From positions 124,001 through 188,000 of the forward strand of contig NZ_JAGINP010000009.1 in the NCBI RefSeq assembly GCF_017876155.1: 64,000 nt of DNA, written 5' to 3'. A program made the position numbers and the translations under genes. Positions 23,040-30,757 of the stretch are shown piece by piece. Each line of letters opens with the position of its first letter. Position 1 is the stretch's first letter. This DNA comes from Azospirillum rugosum. Lineage in GTDB: Bacteria; Pseudomonadota; Alphaproteobacteria; Azospirillales; Azospirillaceae. The notes beneath the pieces were generated by a model, which saw only the letters and a program-made list of their open reading frames with translations, was not told where the DNA came from and searched no databases.

Positions 23040-25394
23040 TCACGCCCGCTGCTTGATCCGCTTCACCAGCAGGTCGGCGGCCTGGACGGCGGGGACCGGG
23101 CGGCCGGTCAGCCAGCCCTGGACGAGCGTGCAGTTGTGGTGGCGCAGGAAATTGGCCTGCTCCGGCTTCTCCACCCCTTCGGCCACCACGTCCAGGCCCA
23201 GCATGTCGGCCATGGCGATGATGGTGGAGACGATGCCGTTGTCCTCCCGCACGGACGGCACGCCGTTGACGAAGGACCGGTCGATCTTCAGCGTCGTCAC
23301 CGGCAGCCGCTTCAGGTAGCTGAGCGAGGAATGGCCGGTGCCGAAGTCGTCCACGGCCACGCGGATTCCCATGGCCTTCAGCGCCGCCAGCACCTCAAGC
23401 GCGTGGTCCATGTCCTGCATCACGGCACCCTCGGTGATCTCCAGCTCCACGAGGTCGGGCGACAGGCCGTGGCGGTCGATGATGCGGCGGAAATCCTCCG
23501 CCGAATGGTGCCGCAGGTGGCGGGGGGAGATGTTGACGGCCACCGGCACCGGGTCCAGCCCGTCGTCCAGCCAGGCGCGCAGCTGCCGGCAGGCCTCGTC
23601 CAGCACCCAGTCGCCCAGCGGCACGATGAAGCCGGTGTCCTCGGCCACCGGGATGAACTCGCCGGGGGAGATCATGCCGTGGCCCGGCTTCTCCCAGCGC
23701 AGCAGCGCCTCGAACCCCTCCAGCGAGAAGTCGATCAGCGAGACCTTGGGCTGGTAGTGCAGCTGGAACTGCCCGCCGGCCAGCGCCGTGCGCAGGTCGC
23801 GGTCGAGCGCCAAATGGCGGTGCGCCTGGTCGGCCAGCTCCTTGCGGAAGAAGGCGTGGCGCCGCCCGCCCAGCCGCTTGGCGGCGTACAGCGCGGTGTC
23901 GGCGGCGCGGATCAGCTCCTGCGCGCTGTCGGCGTGGTCGGGGTAGAGCGCGATGCCGATGGAGGGGGTGACGTAATGCTCCGTCCCCATCAGCAGGACG
24001 GGGTCGTCGAAGGCGGCCAGGATGCGCCCGGCGATCATCGCCGCCTCCTCGCCGTCGCGAACCTCCTCCAGAATCACCGCGAAATCGTCGGTGCCGATGC
24101 GGCCGACCGTGTCGCTGGCCCGAACCATCACGGAAATGCGGGCCGCGACTTCCTGCAGCAGCAGGTCGCCGGCGTGGTGTCCCATGGTGTCGGTGATCAG
24201 CTTGAAGCGCGACAGGTCCAGGCACAGCACGGCGAAGCAGCGCGCGTGGCGGCGCGCCCGCTCGATCGCCGATTCCAGCAGCGACTCGACCAGCGCCCGG
24301 TTCGGCAGCCCGGTCAGCCGGTCGCGCGTCGCCAGCCGCAGCAGCTCCCGCTCGTGGCGCAGGCGCTGCGTCATGTCGGCCAGCGCGCAGACGTAGCTGC
24401 GTCGCCCGTGCACGTCCAGGCAGGAGACGGTCAGCGAGACCTCGGCCCGTCCACCCTGACTCTGGCCGCCTGATTCCAGGTCCGCGCGCTCGATGCCCAG
24501 CTCCTCGGCCCGCTCGGTCCGGCCACAGCCCCCGCCGCCACCACCGCCTTGCCCGCCCAGCAGCGAAGCAACACGCTCGCGGTCCTCCTCGGTGAACAGG
24601 TCGGTGAAGCGGCGGCCCAGCAGCTGCGCCCCCGGCACGCCGAACAGCGCCACGGCGGCCGGGTTGTGCTCCTCCACCAGACCGTCCTCGCCGACCAGCA
24701 CGATGGCTTCGCCGACGTTGTTCATGATGCCGAACAGGCGCTCGTCGCGCTCGATCAGCGCGCCGGCAGCCCGTCGGAAGAACTCCATGGCGCGGGCCAT
24801 GGCGCCGAACTCGTCGGCGCGCTCGCGGCCGGGGATGTCGATGGCGGTGTTGCCCTGGGTCAGCTGCTCCATGCGCGCCGACAGGGCCTCCACCGGGCCC
24901 AGCACCTGCTCCGACAGGAAGACGGACAGCGGCCAGCTCAGCACCAGCAGAACCGCCAGGAACAGCGTGAAGGCCAGCGCCTCCACCGCGAACTCGCGGT
25001 CGATGTCCTCCGTCTCGGACATGGCCGCGACGGCCCAGCCCCAGGGGGTGAACACCACGCTGCTGAGGATGGCGGGCTCGCTCCGGCCGTCCGGGGACCA
25101 GTGCGCCGGCACGTTCCCGTCGGTGAAGACGCTGACGTGGAACGGGTCGCGCCCGAGCGCGCGCAGGGCCAGCCGCGCCTGGGCCTGGGCCTCCTCCCGC
25201 CGGAGCGAGCCCGCCTCCACGGCGGCGTTCATCTCGGCGAGCATCGCGTGGGCCGAGTCGACCAGCGCGGTGGTGAGGCGCCCGCGTTCGGAGATCAGGC
25301 CGCTGCGCAGCATGTACAGGGCCGGGATGGCCGCCATCAGGCAGCCGATCAGCCCGATCCAGGTCAGCCAGCGGATCTTGCGGCGCAACGTCAT
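23040..25394 (-). CDS. Membrane PAS-GGDEF-EAL cyclic di-GMP protein inserted in the phage cassette
   Basis: 784 residues. Order: transmembrane helix (about 10-30), periplasmic sensor region to about 150, second helix (about 155-178), HAMP-like linker, PAS domain (about 235-350, interrupted by a glycine-rich loop), GGDEF domain (about 365-525) and EAL domain (about 540-780). The diguanylate cyclase signature is GTDDF instead of GG(D/E)EF, so cyclase activity is doubtful. The EAL site looks intact: FEALLR, VNIS, ELEITEG, DDFGTG, KIDRSF and EGVE are all present. A phosphodiesterase lowering cyclic di-GMP is the best prediction. It lies between the scaffold and capsid genes, flanked by two terminator hairpins and repeat R4. 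It is therefore probably a separate transcription unit (a moron). Confidence 0.92.
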   Translation of the reverse strand: MTLRRKIRWLTWIGLIGCLMAAIPALYMLRSGLISERGRLTTALVDSAHAMLAEMNAAVEAGSLRREEAQAQARLALRALGRDPFHVSVFTDGNVPAHWSPDGRSEPAILSSVVFTPWGWAVAAMSETEDIDREFAVEALAFTLFLAVLLVLSWPLSVFLSEQVLGPVEALSARMEQLTQGNTAIDIPGRERADEFGAMARAMEFFRRAAGALIERDERLFGIMNNVGEAIVLVGEDGLVEEHNPAAVALFGVPGAQLLGRRFTDLFTEEDRERVASLLGGQGGGGGGGCGRTERAEELGIERADLESGGQSQGGRAEVSLTVSCLDVHGRRSYVCALADMTQRLRHERELLRLATRDRLTGLPNRALVESLLESAIERARRHARCFAVLCLDLSRFKLITDTMGHHAGDLLLQEVAARISVMVRASDTVGRIGTDDFAVILEEVRDGEEAAMIAGRILAAFDDPVLLMGTEHYVTPSIGIALYPDHADSAQELIRAADTALYAAKRLGGRRHAFFRKELADQAHRHLALDRDLRTALAGGQFQLHYQPKVSLIDFSLEGFEALLRWEKPGHGMISPGEFIPVAEDTGFIVPLGDWVLDEACRQLRAWLDDGLDPVPVAVNISPRHLRHHSAEDFRRIIDRHGLSPDLVELEITEGAVMQDMDHALEVLAALKAMGIRVAVDDFGTGHSSLSYLKRLPVTTLKIDRSFVNGVPSVREDNGIVSTIIAMADMLGLDVVAEGVEKPEQANFLRHHNCTLVQGWLTGRPVPAVQAADLLVKRIKQRA

Positions 25395-25565
25395 GGGAAG
25401 TCCGGCAGCCCGTCCACGCGTACGGCCGGTTGCGTCCGGCCGGTTGTCTTTGCGTAACGGAGCCTCGCTTTTTTATGTCATACGCGCAACAACCAAGTGG
25501 CGGCCGCGAAGGACCGCGCCATTAATTTGCTCAATTCCGCGGCATTTTGACACATTCGCCACAGC

Positions 25566-25594
25566 GCCCCCGGAGCGGCGGCCACTCCGGGGGC
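25566..25594 (-). terminator. Terminator-like hairpin after the scaffold gene
   Basis: GCCCCCGGAG at 25566-25575 pairs perfectly with CTCCGGGGGC at 25585-25594 around a nine-base loop. No strong T-run follows, but the position, 14 bases after the scaffold stop and before the AT-richer promoter region of the GGDEF-EAL gene (25395-25550), fits a transcriptional boundary. Confidence 0.55.
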
Positions 25595-25607
25595 AGGCGC
25601 ACGGACG

Positions 25608-26342
25608 TCAGCCCGCGTTGGGGTACAGGCGCTGGAAGCCTTCCGTCACGCGCGCGACGACCGCCGGGTCGCGCTCCCGCCAATAGCGGGGGTCGCGCAT
25701 CAGCGCCTGAAGCTCCGCCTCGCCGCCGCCGGGCGCCGGTGCAGAGGGCATCGACAGGGCCGACGGCTCGGTCCCCGACATCATGCGGTACATCGCCATG
25801 ACCCCTTCATAGGTCGTGGACAGCCCCTCCACCGCCGCCCGCGGCAGGTTCTTGCCGGCCCAGGCGAGCAGCTGGCGCGACACGTCCCGCCAGCGCTCCT
25901 CGCCGCCGAACTGGGCGGTCAGCCGCTCGACCTCGCGTTCCGCCTGGAACTCCGCGGCCACCTCCTGGATCAGCGGGACCAGCCGCTCGGCGGCGAGGTC
26001 GTAGACGAGCTGCGCCTGCTCCGGCGTGAAGCCGGCCTCGTGCAGGCGGCCGTTGATCGCCGCGTCGGGGTGGAACAGCCCGTGGTCGCAGGCGATGCAA
26101 TAGCCCTCCGGCCCGTCCGGCACGCCCAGCATCTTCAGCAGGCTCGGCCGGTCGGGCTCGGCCGCGGGAGCGGCGGGAACGGCAGCCGCGGGGGGAGCCG
26201 ACAGGCGGCGCTCCAGCTCCAGGTAGGACTTCAGCAGCGCGTCCACGCGCACGGCCCCGGTCTGCGGGTCGCGGAACTTCTCCGGGACCGGCGGAGCGGA
26301 CGCGGAGTCCGGAACGGAGGAGGTCAGCAGGTTTTCGGCCAT
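25608..26342 (-). CDS. Phage scaffold / capsid assembly protein
   Basis: 244 residues, acidic and Ala/Pro-rich, with the pattern of podovirus scaffold proteins. KFRDPQTGAVRVDALLKSYLELERRL lies near the N-terminus, a helical middle contains GFTPEQAQLVYDLAAERLVPLIQEVAAEFQAEREVERL, and the C-terminal helix DPAVVARVTEGFQRLYP is the likely capsid-binding end. The ATG at 26342 (MAENLLTSS) was chosen over a longer frame that overlaps the upstream gene. The place before capsid and after the Bbp19-like protein supports the assignment. Confidence 0.8.
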   Translation of the reverse strand: MAENLLTSSVPDSASAPPVPEKFRDPQTGAVRVDALLKSYLELERRLSAPPAAAVPAAPAAEPDRPSLLKMLGVPDGPEGYCIACDHGLFHPDAAINGRLHEAGFTPEQAQLVYDLAAERLVPLIQEVAAEFQAEREVERLTAQFGGEERWRDVSRQLLAWAGKNLPRAAVEGLSTTYEGVMAMYRMMSGTEPSALSMPSAPAPGGGEAELQALMRDPRYWRERDPAVVARVTEGFQRLYPNAG

Positions 26343-26373
26343 GGGAGACTCCAGTTGGTGGATAAATGGGAGA

Positions 26374-26649
26374 TCAGGCGCCCTGCCCGTGCACGGTTCC
26401 GCGCGCGGACCCACGGGCGACGAGGGCGAGGATGACGGCGACCAGCTGCCGCTGGCCTTCGAGGTGGCGCAGCGCCGCGTCGGGCGCGTCGGGACCCAGC
26501 GCGCGGCCCAGCGTCATCGCCCGCAGGGTGTTGAGCACGCGCTCCCCGTCCGGCCCGGCGAAGCAGCGGGCGAAGGCGGGCGCCGGGTCGTCGGGCGAAG
26601 CCGCCGCGGGAACGGCATCGAGCGCGCCCCATCCATCGCGCTCAACCAT
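26374..26649 (-). CDS. Bbp19-like small phage protein
   Basis: 91 residues. The block FARCFAGPDGERVLNTLRAMTLGRALGPDAPDAALRHLEGQRQLVAVILALV (described here in segments: GERVLNTLRAMT, APDAALRHLEGQR, LVAVILALV) matches the small protein family named after Bordetella phage Bbp19. The function is unknown. It is found next to portal and scaffold genes in podovirus-like prophages. It overlaps the portal stop by eight bases. Confidence 0.72.
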   Translation of the reverse strand: MVERDGWGALDAVPAAASPDDPAPAFARCFAGPDGERVLNTLRAMTLGRALGPDAPDAALRHLEGQRQLVAVILALVARGSARGTVHGQGA

Positions 26650-28180
26650 GGGCGCCCCCCGGCGCGGCGGCCGGCGGCACCTCGGCGCGGATCAGCGGGG
26701 CCGGCACGCCGAACGCCTCGCCCAGCCAGCGCGCGGTGGCCGCCGCGTCCACCGTGGCCATCGCCTCGGGGCCGAGCTGCTGCGCCGTCTCCAGCCAGTG
26801 CAGCGTCGCCTGAACGTCGCGCTGCGCCTGCGCCTGGGCGAGCGGGGAGCGCTGTTGCAGGGCGACGATGCGCCCATCCACCGCAAGGTCCGGGATCTCG
26901 CCGCGCCGGCGCAGGATGGCGACCGCGCGCAGCAGCAGCGGGTTCAGCAGTTCCGCCTGCAACCGCCCGAAGGTCGCGCCGAGCAGCCGCGCCATCTCGG
27001 AGGAGCGCTCCAGCACCTCCGTCGCGGTCATGCGCGGCTGGTCGAGCGGCGCCAGCCGGTCGGTCAGCAGGGCGTGGCGGATGCGGGCGCGCAGGTCGTC
27101 CAGCACCAGCTGCGACACGTCGAACCGGCCGGGGTTGGCGAGCGGGGTCAGCCCGGCGGAGCCCACCGCCTTGGGGATGATGGTCCCCGGCACCAGCCGG
27201 ATCGTCGCCGGGTTCAGCACCCCGTCGTCGTCCGCCTGCCAGATGCCGGTGACGGCGACCGAGGCGTTCTTCAGGACCAGCTCCACCACCTTGTTCGCCG
27301 TCTTGATGTCCGGCAGCGCCTTCATGACCGGCGACCGGCCATAGGTCTCGCCGGGCGCCTTCAGCCAGCGGAAGTTGATGAAGGGCGACTGGGCGAACCG
27401 CCCCTCGGCCAGCCGGCGGGGCTCAGCCAGCCCGCTGTCCAGCACCACGCTCCAGCGGTAGGCGAGCCCGTCGGGCAGCACCGCCTCCACCAGGGGGAAG
27501 CGGCTGTCGGGCTCGTCGGTGCCGCGCCGGCGCACCTCGTCCGGCAGGTCGGCGCCGGGAAAGCGGCGCTCCAGCTGGGCCAGCGTCGGCTCGCTGCGGC
27601 GGTAGGTGCCGTCCAGCCGACCGTCCGCCCCCTCCTCCAGCACCACCTCGGCCAGCGGCACCGCGGTGAAGCGCAGACTGGAGGGCGCGCCGGGCGCCGC
27701 CTCCTCCATCAGCAGGGAGGCGGTGCCGACGGTGACGAGGTCGAGGAAGGCCTGATGGATCTCCACCGCGAAGTTGGAGCGGTCCAGGTGCGCCTGGACG
27801 ATGCCCGCGGCGCGGTCCAGCATCGGGGCGACGCGGTCGCGCTCCGCGTCCGACAGGGTCGGGCCGGGCACCAGCCCGAACCAGCGCGACCAGGGCGGGG
27901 TCAGCTCCGCCAGCAGGCTGGAGGCCAGCTGCTCCACCGCGTCCGGCGCGGTGCCGTCGAACAGCCGGTCGACGCGCCGCTCGCCCGGCGTGCCGGTGCC
28001 GCGGAAGGGCTGCCCGTTGGGCAGCGCGTGGTCGTAGCAGTCCTGCCAGTGGCCTTCCCACACCGACCGGCGCTCCCGCGCCGCGCGGTAGCGGTCCAGC
28101 AGGGCCTGCGCCTCCGTCTCCGTCTTTGCCGCGGGCGTTGCGCCGGGTGTCCCTTTCGACCGGATCGTGGTGTCGCTCAT
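26642..28180 (-). CDS. Phage portal / head-to-tail connector protein (T7 gp8-like)
   Basis: 512 residues, close to T7 gp8 (536). Diagnostic parts: ALLDRYRAARERRSVWEGHWQ at the N-terminus, LFDGTAPDAVEQLASSLLAEL, NFRWLKAPGETYGRSPVMKALPDI (the clip/stem region), and MTATEVLERSSEMARLLGATFGRLQAELL in the C-terminal half. Twelve copies form the DNA-entry ring in T7. The ATG at 28180 is four bases past the stop of the preceding gene, indicating co-transcription. Confidence 0.9.
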   Translation of the reverse strand: MSDTTIRSKGTPGATPAAKTETEAQALLDRYRAARERRSVWEGHWQDCYDHALPNGQPFRGTGTPGERRVDRLFDGTAPDAVEQLASSLLAELTPPWSRWFGLVPGPTLSDAERDRVAPMLDRAAGIVQAHLDRSNFAVEIHQAFLDLVTVGTASLLMEEAAPGAPSSLRFTAVPLAEVVLEEGADGRLDGTYRRSEPTLAQLERRFPGADLPDEVRRRGTDEPDSRFPLVEAVLPDGLAYRWSVVLDSGLAEPRRLAEGRFAQSPFINFRWLKAPGETYGRSPVMKALPDIKTANKVVELVLKNASVAVTGIWQADDDGVLNPATIRLVPGTIIPKAVGSAGLTPLANPGRFDVSQLVLDDLRARIRHALLTDRLAPLDQPRMTATEVLERSSEMARLLGATFGRLQAELLNPLLLRAVAILRRRGEIPDLAVDGRIVALQQRSPLAQAQAQRDVQATLHWLETAQQLGPEAMATVDAAATARWLGEAFGVPAPLIRAEVPPAAAPGGAHG

Positions 28181-28184
28181 GCGC

Positions 28185-28634
28185 TCATTCCCCCAGCAGG
28201 CGCTTGCGCAGCGGCTGCAGCGCGTTGGTGTCGAGCACGCCGCGCCAGGAGGTCTGCACCGTGCCGATCAGGCTGCGCGCGCGCCGTTGCAGCAGCTCCT
28301 CCGCGGCCTTCGCCGGGTCCTTCTCCGCCGGTGTCGCGGCGGGCGCGTCCGGCGCCGTCGGGGTCTGCGCGTCGGCCGCCGGGGTGGCGGCCGGTGCGGG
28401 CGCGGGGGCTGCGGCCGGTGCCGGCTGCGCCTCCGCGGCCGGCGGCGTCGACGCCCACCAGGGCGACGTGGGGGCCGGAGCCGGCGTCTCGACCACCGGC
28501 GCAGGGGCCGGCGGGGGAGCCGGCGTGGGGGCCGGCATTTCGGCGACCGGTGCGGGAGCGGGGACCGGCGCCGGTGCCGGGGTGGCGACGACCGCGGTCG
28601 CGGACGGCCGCGGGGCCTTGAACAGGTTCGCCAT
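28185..28634 (-). CDS. Ala/Pro-rich phage protein with conserved C-terminal tail
   Basis: 149 residues. Residues 10-110 are low-complexity Ala/Pro repeats (APAPVPAPAP-like units) that are probably disordered. The last 35 residues (RRARSLIGTVQTSWRGVL then ALQPLRKRLLGE) resemble the conserved tail of small head-proximal proteins found before portal genes in podovirus-like prophages. The function is unknown. The low-complexity stretch may vary in length between strains. Confidence 0.6.
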   Translation of the reverse strand: MANLFKAPRPSATAVVATPAPAPVPAPAPVAEMPAPTPAPPPAPAPVVETPAPAPTSPWWASTPPAAEAQPAPAAAPAPAPAATPAADAQTPTAPDAPAATPAEKDPAKAAEELLQRRARSLIGTVQTSWRGVLDTNALQPLRKRLLGE

Positions 28635-28682
28635 GGGCGGTTTTCTCCTGCTGGGAAGCGGGTGTGCGGGGAAAGCGGGTGG

Positions 28683-29084
28683 TCAGGCCGCGGCGGCGCC
28701 GGTCAGCCGGCGGTACAGCTGCCAGGGCGTCAGCACGCCGGGCGCGTGCAGGCCGAGCAGGCGCTTGACGGCCTCGACGCAGGTGAAGGGCCCCCACGGC
28801 GCCGGGCGGGTCAGGCCGCGGCGCAGCGGCGCCGGGGCGACCGCCATGCCCTTTTCGCGGAACCAGCCCGGCAGGTCGTAGGCGGCGGGCAGGTCCAGCA
28901 CCTCCACGTCGGTGAAGGGCGCCAGGGGGTCGATCAGCACCCAGTGCCGGCCGTCGTTCAGGATCGCGAAGCAGTGGCGGAATCCCGGCCGCAGCAGGCG
29001 CAGCCACCACAGCTCCGCATCGCCGCGGAACACCACCCAGGCACGGCGGGTCGTGTTCCCAAGGTCCGAAGATTCGAAACTCAT
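28683..29084 (-). CDS. Conserved small phage protein, possible cysteine-peptidase-like fold
   Basis: 133 residues. The segment LRPGFRHCFAILNDGRHWVLIDP, followed later by FTCVEAVKRLLGLHAPGVLTP, recurs in small proteins of podovirus-like prophages. A conserved histidine (in FRHCF) and a later cysteine (in FTCVEAVK) would be compatible with an NlpC/P60- or papain-like arrangement, but this is speculation. The ATG at 29084 overlaps the previous gene stop by four bases. Confidence 0.6.
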   Translation of the reverse strand: MSFESSDLGNTTRRAWVVFRGDAELWWLRLLRPGFRHCFAILNDGRHWVLIDPLAPFTDVEVLDLPAAYDLPGWFREKGMAVAPAPLRRGLTRPAPWGPFTCVEAVKRLLGLHAPGVLTPWQLYRRLTGAAAA

Positions 29085-29473
29085 TGCACGATGCCCTTCT
29101 CGCGCAGCACCGGGGCGAGCTGGGCGAAGGCCTCCCGCCACAGGGCATGGGCGCGCTGCTCGCGGCGGCGCTCCGGATCGGGGGCCATCAGCCGGCGGCC
29201 GTAATGGACCAGCACATGCAGGTGGTCGCGCAGCAGCAGGCGCCGGCGGTACAGCCGGTCCACCGCGCGCAGCACGTCGGACGGCTCGCACGGGCGCTGC
29301 ACCAGCCCCTTTCCGGCGGTGATGCGGGCACCGGCCGCCTTGGCCTCCTGCGCCTGGACCGACCAGAACCACGCCTCCTCGGCGCTGCCGAACGGAACGC
29401 CGCCGACGTCGAACGCGGCCGATGGAGAGACCATCGCGGGCGGGCTGCGGAGGGTGCTGCGGTGAAGATCCAT
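29081..29473 (-). CDS. Conserved hypothetical protein, first gene of the phage cassette
   Basis: 130 residues, Arg/Leu-rich and basic. The core GSAEEAWFWSVQAQEAKAAGAR, RPCEPSDVLRAVDRLYRR and LRDHLHVLVHYGRR recurs in alphaproteobacterial proteins of unknown function. Its position as the first minus-strand gene, opposite the S24 repressor, and its helical DNA-binding-like composition make it one candidate for the missing small terminase or an early regulator; neither is shown by motif. It is translationally coupled to the next gene (ATGA overlap). Confidence 0.6.
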   Translation of the reverse strand: MDLHRSTLRSPPAMVSPSAAFDVGGVPFGSAEEAWFWSVQAQEAKAAGARITAGKGLVQRPCEPSDVLRAVDRLYRRRLLLRDHLHVLVHYGRRLMAPDPERRREQRAHALWREAFAQLAPVLREKGIVQ

Positions 29474-29571
29474 GCGTCGAAGCCTTCCGGTTGAAATGCA
29501 CGCTTTGCGTTCGCGGGTTCCGATTCACTCGCGATTCGGACCGGCTGGGCGCGCTGTTGCGCGGCAGGCGC

Positions 29572-29635
29572 GAACGTCTGTTCACGTTATGTACTGACTT
29601 TATTCCTTCGTCAAGGAAAATATGAAAAGGTTCCT
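29572..29635. promoter_or_regulatory. Candidate operators between the phage cassette and the S24 repressor
   Basis: The divergent 198-base gap 29474-29671 contains the palindromes GAAC-N4-GTTC (29572-29583) and TTCCTT-N4-AAGGAA (29603-29618), plus a wider AGGAA...TTCCT pair (29614-29635). The region is AT-richer than its surroundings. These fit dimeric repressor binding and overlapping divergent promoters, but binding is not shown. Confidence 0.45.
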
Positions 29636-29671
29636 AGGGACGTCGCGCGGGGATTATGAGATTATCGTCCC

Positions 29672-30304
29672 ATGCTGAAACACGCGGACATCTGGCGGGC
29701 CATCGACCGCCTTGCAGCCCAGAACGGGCTGTCGGCCTCCGGGCTCGCGCGGCGCGCCGGGCTCGATCCGACGACCTTCAACAAGAGCAAGCGGACCACC
29801 GGCGACGGGAAGCTCCGCTGGCCCTCGACGGAAAGTGTCTCCAAGGTGCTGGAGGCGACCGGCGCGTCCCTGACGGAGTTCGTGAGCCTGGTCGGCGAGG
29901 CCGCCGGTTCCGGTTCGCTGCAGCGGGTGCCGGTGATCGGCTACGCCCAGGCGGGCAACGCCGGCTTCTTCGACGACGCGGGCTTTCCCTCGGGCGTGGG
30001 CTGGGACGAGCTTCTCTTCCCCAGCATCGGCGACCCGCACGCCTACGCGCTGGAGATCGCCGGCGACAGCATGGACCCGGTCTACCGCGACGGCGACACC
30101 ATCATCGTGTCCCCGGCGGCGCAGATCCGCCGCAACGACCGCGTGGTGGTGCGCACCAAGGGCGGCGAGGTGATGGCCAAGCAGCTGATGCGGGAAACGG
30201 CAACGAAGGTGGAGCTGATGTCCATCAACCGCGCCCACCCGGACCGCAACATCCCGCGCGCGGACGTCGCCTGGATGGCGCGGATCATCTGGGCCAGCCA
30301 GTAA
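29672..30304 (+). CDS. HTH / S24-peptidase repressor (CI/LexA-like)
   Basis: 210 residues. The N-terminal helix-turn-helix (about residues 18-42, LSASGLARRAGLDPTTFNKS) is followed by an S24 self-cleaving domain. The catalytic serine is S133 in GDSMDP and the general-base lysine is K170 in VMAKQL. A possible cleavage bond is A94-G95. Such repressors keep prophage lytic promoters off and are inactivated by RecA filaments during DNA damage. It faces away from the cassette with candidate operators between. Similar proteins also occur outside prophages in Rhodospirillales, so control of this cassette is inferred from position. Confidence 0.85.
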   Translation: MLKHADIWRAIDRLAAQNGLSASGLARRAGLDPTTFNKSKRTTGDGKLRWPSTESVSKVLEATGASLTEFVSLVGEAAGSGSLQRVPVIGYAQAGNAGFFDDAGFPSGVGWDELLFPSIGDPHAYALEIAGDSMDPVYRDGDTIIVSPAAQIRRNDRVVVRTKGGEVMAKQLMRETATKVELMSINRAHPDRNIPRADVAWMARIIWASQ

Positions 30305-30406
30305 GGGCCGCCAGACAGGGACAGTCCATCAAGGGCAGCTGATCCTAGGTTATTTTTCCTTTATTTGGCTTGACAGGGCGTCGCGGCGCGCGCAGCATAC
30401 GCGACC

Positions 30407-30757
30407 ATGTTCCGCGACGCCCCGCCGCCGTCCGCAAGCGCCCACTCCGACAGCCCCGACGGGCCGGGCCTCGCTGCGCTGGAGCGGAGCCATGACGGCC
30501 CCCCGCCCCGACACGCCCTGAAGATCGCCCTGCTGGGCGGCGGCGAGCGCCACACCGCCCTCGCCCTCTCCGCGGCGCGTTCGCTGCACGACCGCTTGGC
30601 CGCCGAGGCGCGGCAGGGCGCCGCCCGCCGCCGCGCCGCCTTGCCCGCCGCCGGTGCGGCGGCCGACGCGTGGCTGTCGCGTCTCTCCCGCACCCTGGCG
30701 CACCACCGCCACGCGGCCTGCGCCCTGGCGGCCGCCGCTTTCGACAGCGCTTACTGA
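30407..30757 (+). CDS. Hypothetical Ala/Arg/His-rich protein (doubtful)
   Basis: 116 residues of low complexity, without recognised domains. A TTGACA box lies at 30370-30375, but no Shine-Dalgarno is evident before the ATG, and high-GC DNA readily makes such frames. The gene would overlap the 3' end of the convergent H1-like gene by seven bases. It is retained only because the interval 30305-30750 otherwise contains no gene. Confidence 0.3.
   Translation: MFRDAPPPSASAHSDSPDGPGLAALERSHDGPPPRHALKIALLGGGERHTALALSAARSLHDRLAAEARQGAARRRAALPAAGAAADAWLSRLSRTLAHHRHAACALAAAAFDSAY

Larger units (their letters stand above)
13358..29473 (-). mobile_element. Podovirus-type prophage or gene-transfer-agent-like structural cassette
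   Basis: A continuous run of minus-strand genes for podovirus morphogenesis and lysis. In transcription order: three small genes (29473-28185), portal, Bbp19-like protein, scaffold, an inserted GGDEF-EAL gene, capsid, a small protein, tail tubular proteins A and B, a virion protein, tailspike, large terminase, a membrane lysis protein and a cell-wall hydrolase. Most neighbours overlap or abut. Integrase, excisionase, replication genes, phage RNA polymerase, small terminase and large ejection proteins are not seen. No att duplication was recognised. A divergent S24 repressor begins 199 bases beyond the right end. Confidence 0.85.

Noticed and set aside
13358..29473. Diversity-generating retroelement or reverse transcriptase linked to the tailspike
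   Set aside because: Bbp19-like and BPP-1-style neighbours made this worth checking, but no reverse transcriptase frame or template repeat was seen.
30350..30712. Minus-strand frame opposite the doubtful 30407-30757 gene
   Set aside because: Its product is repetitive Gly/Arg/Ala sequence and it has no ribosome-binding site. The plus-strand frame is only slightly better and was kept at low confidence.
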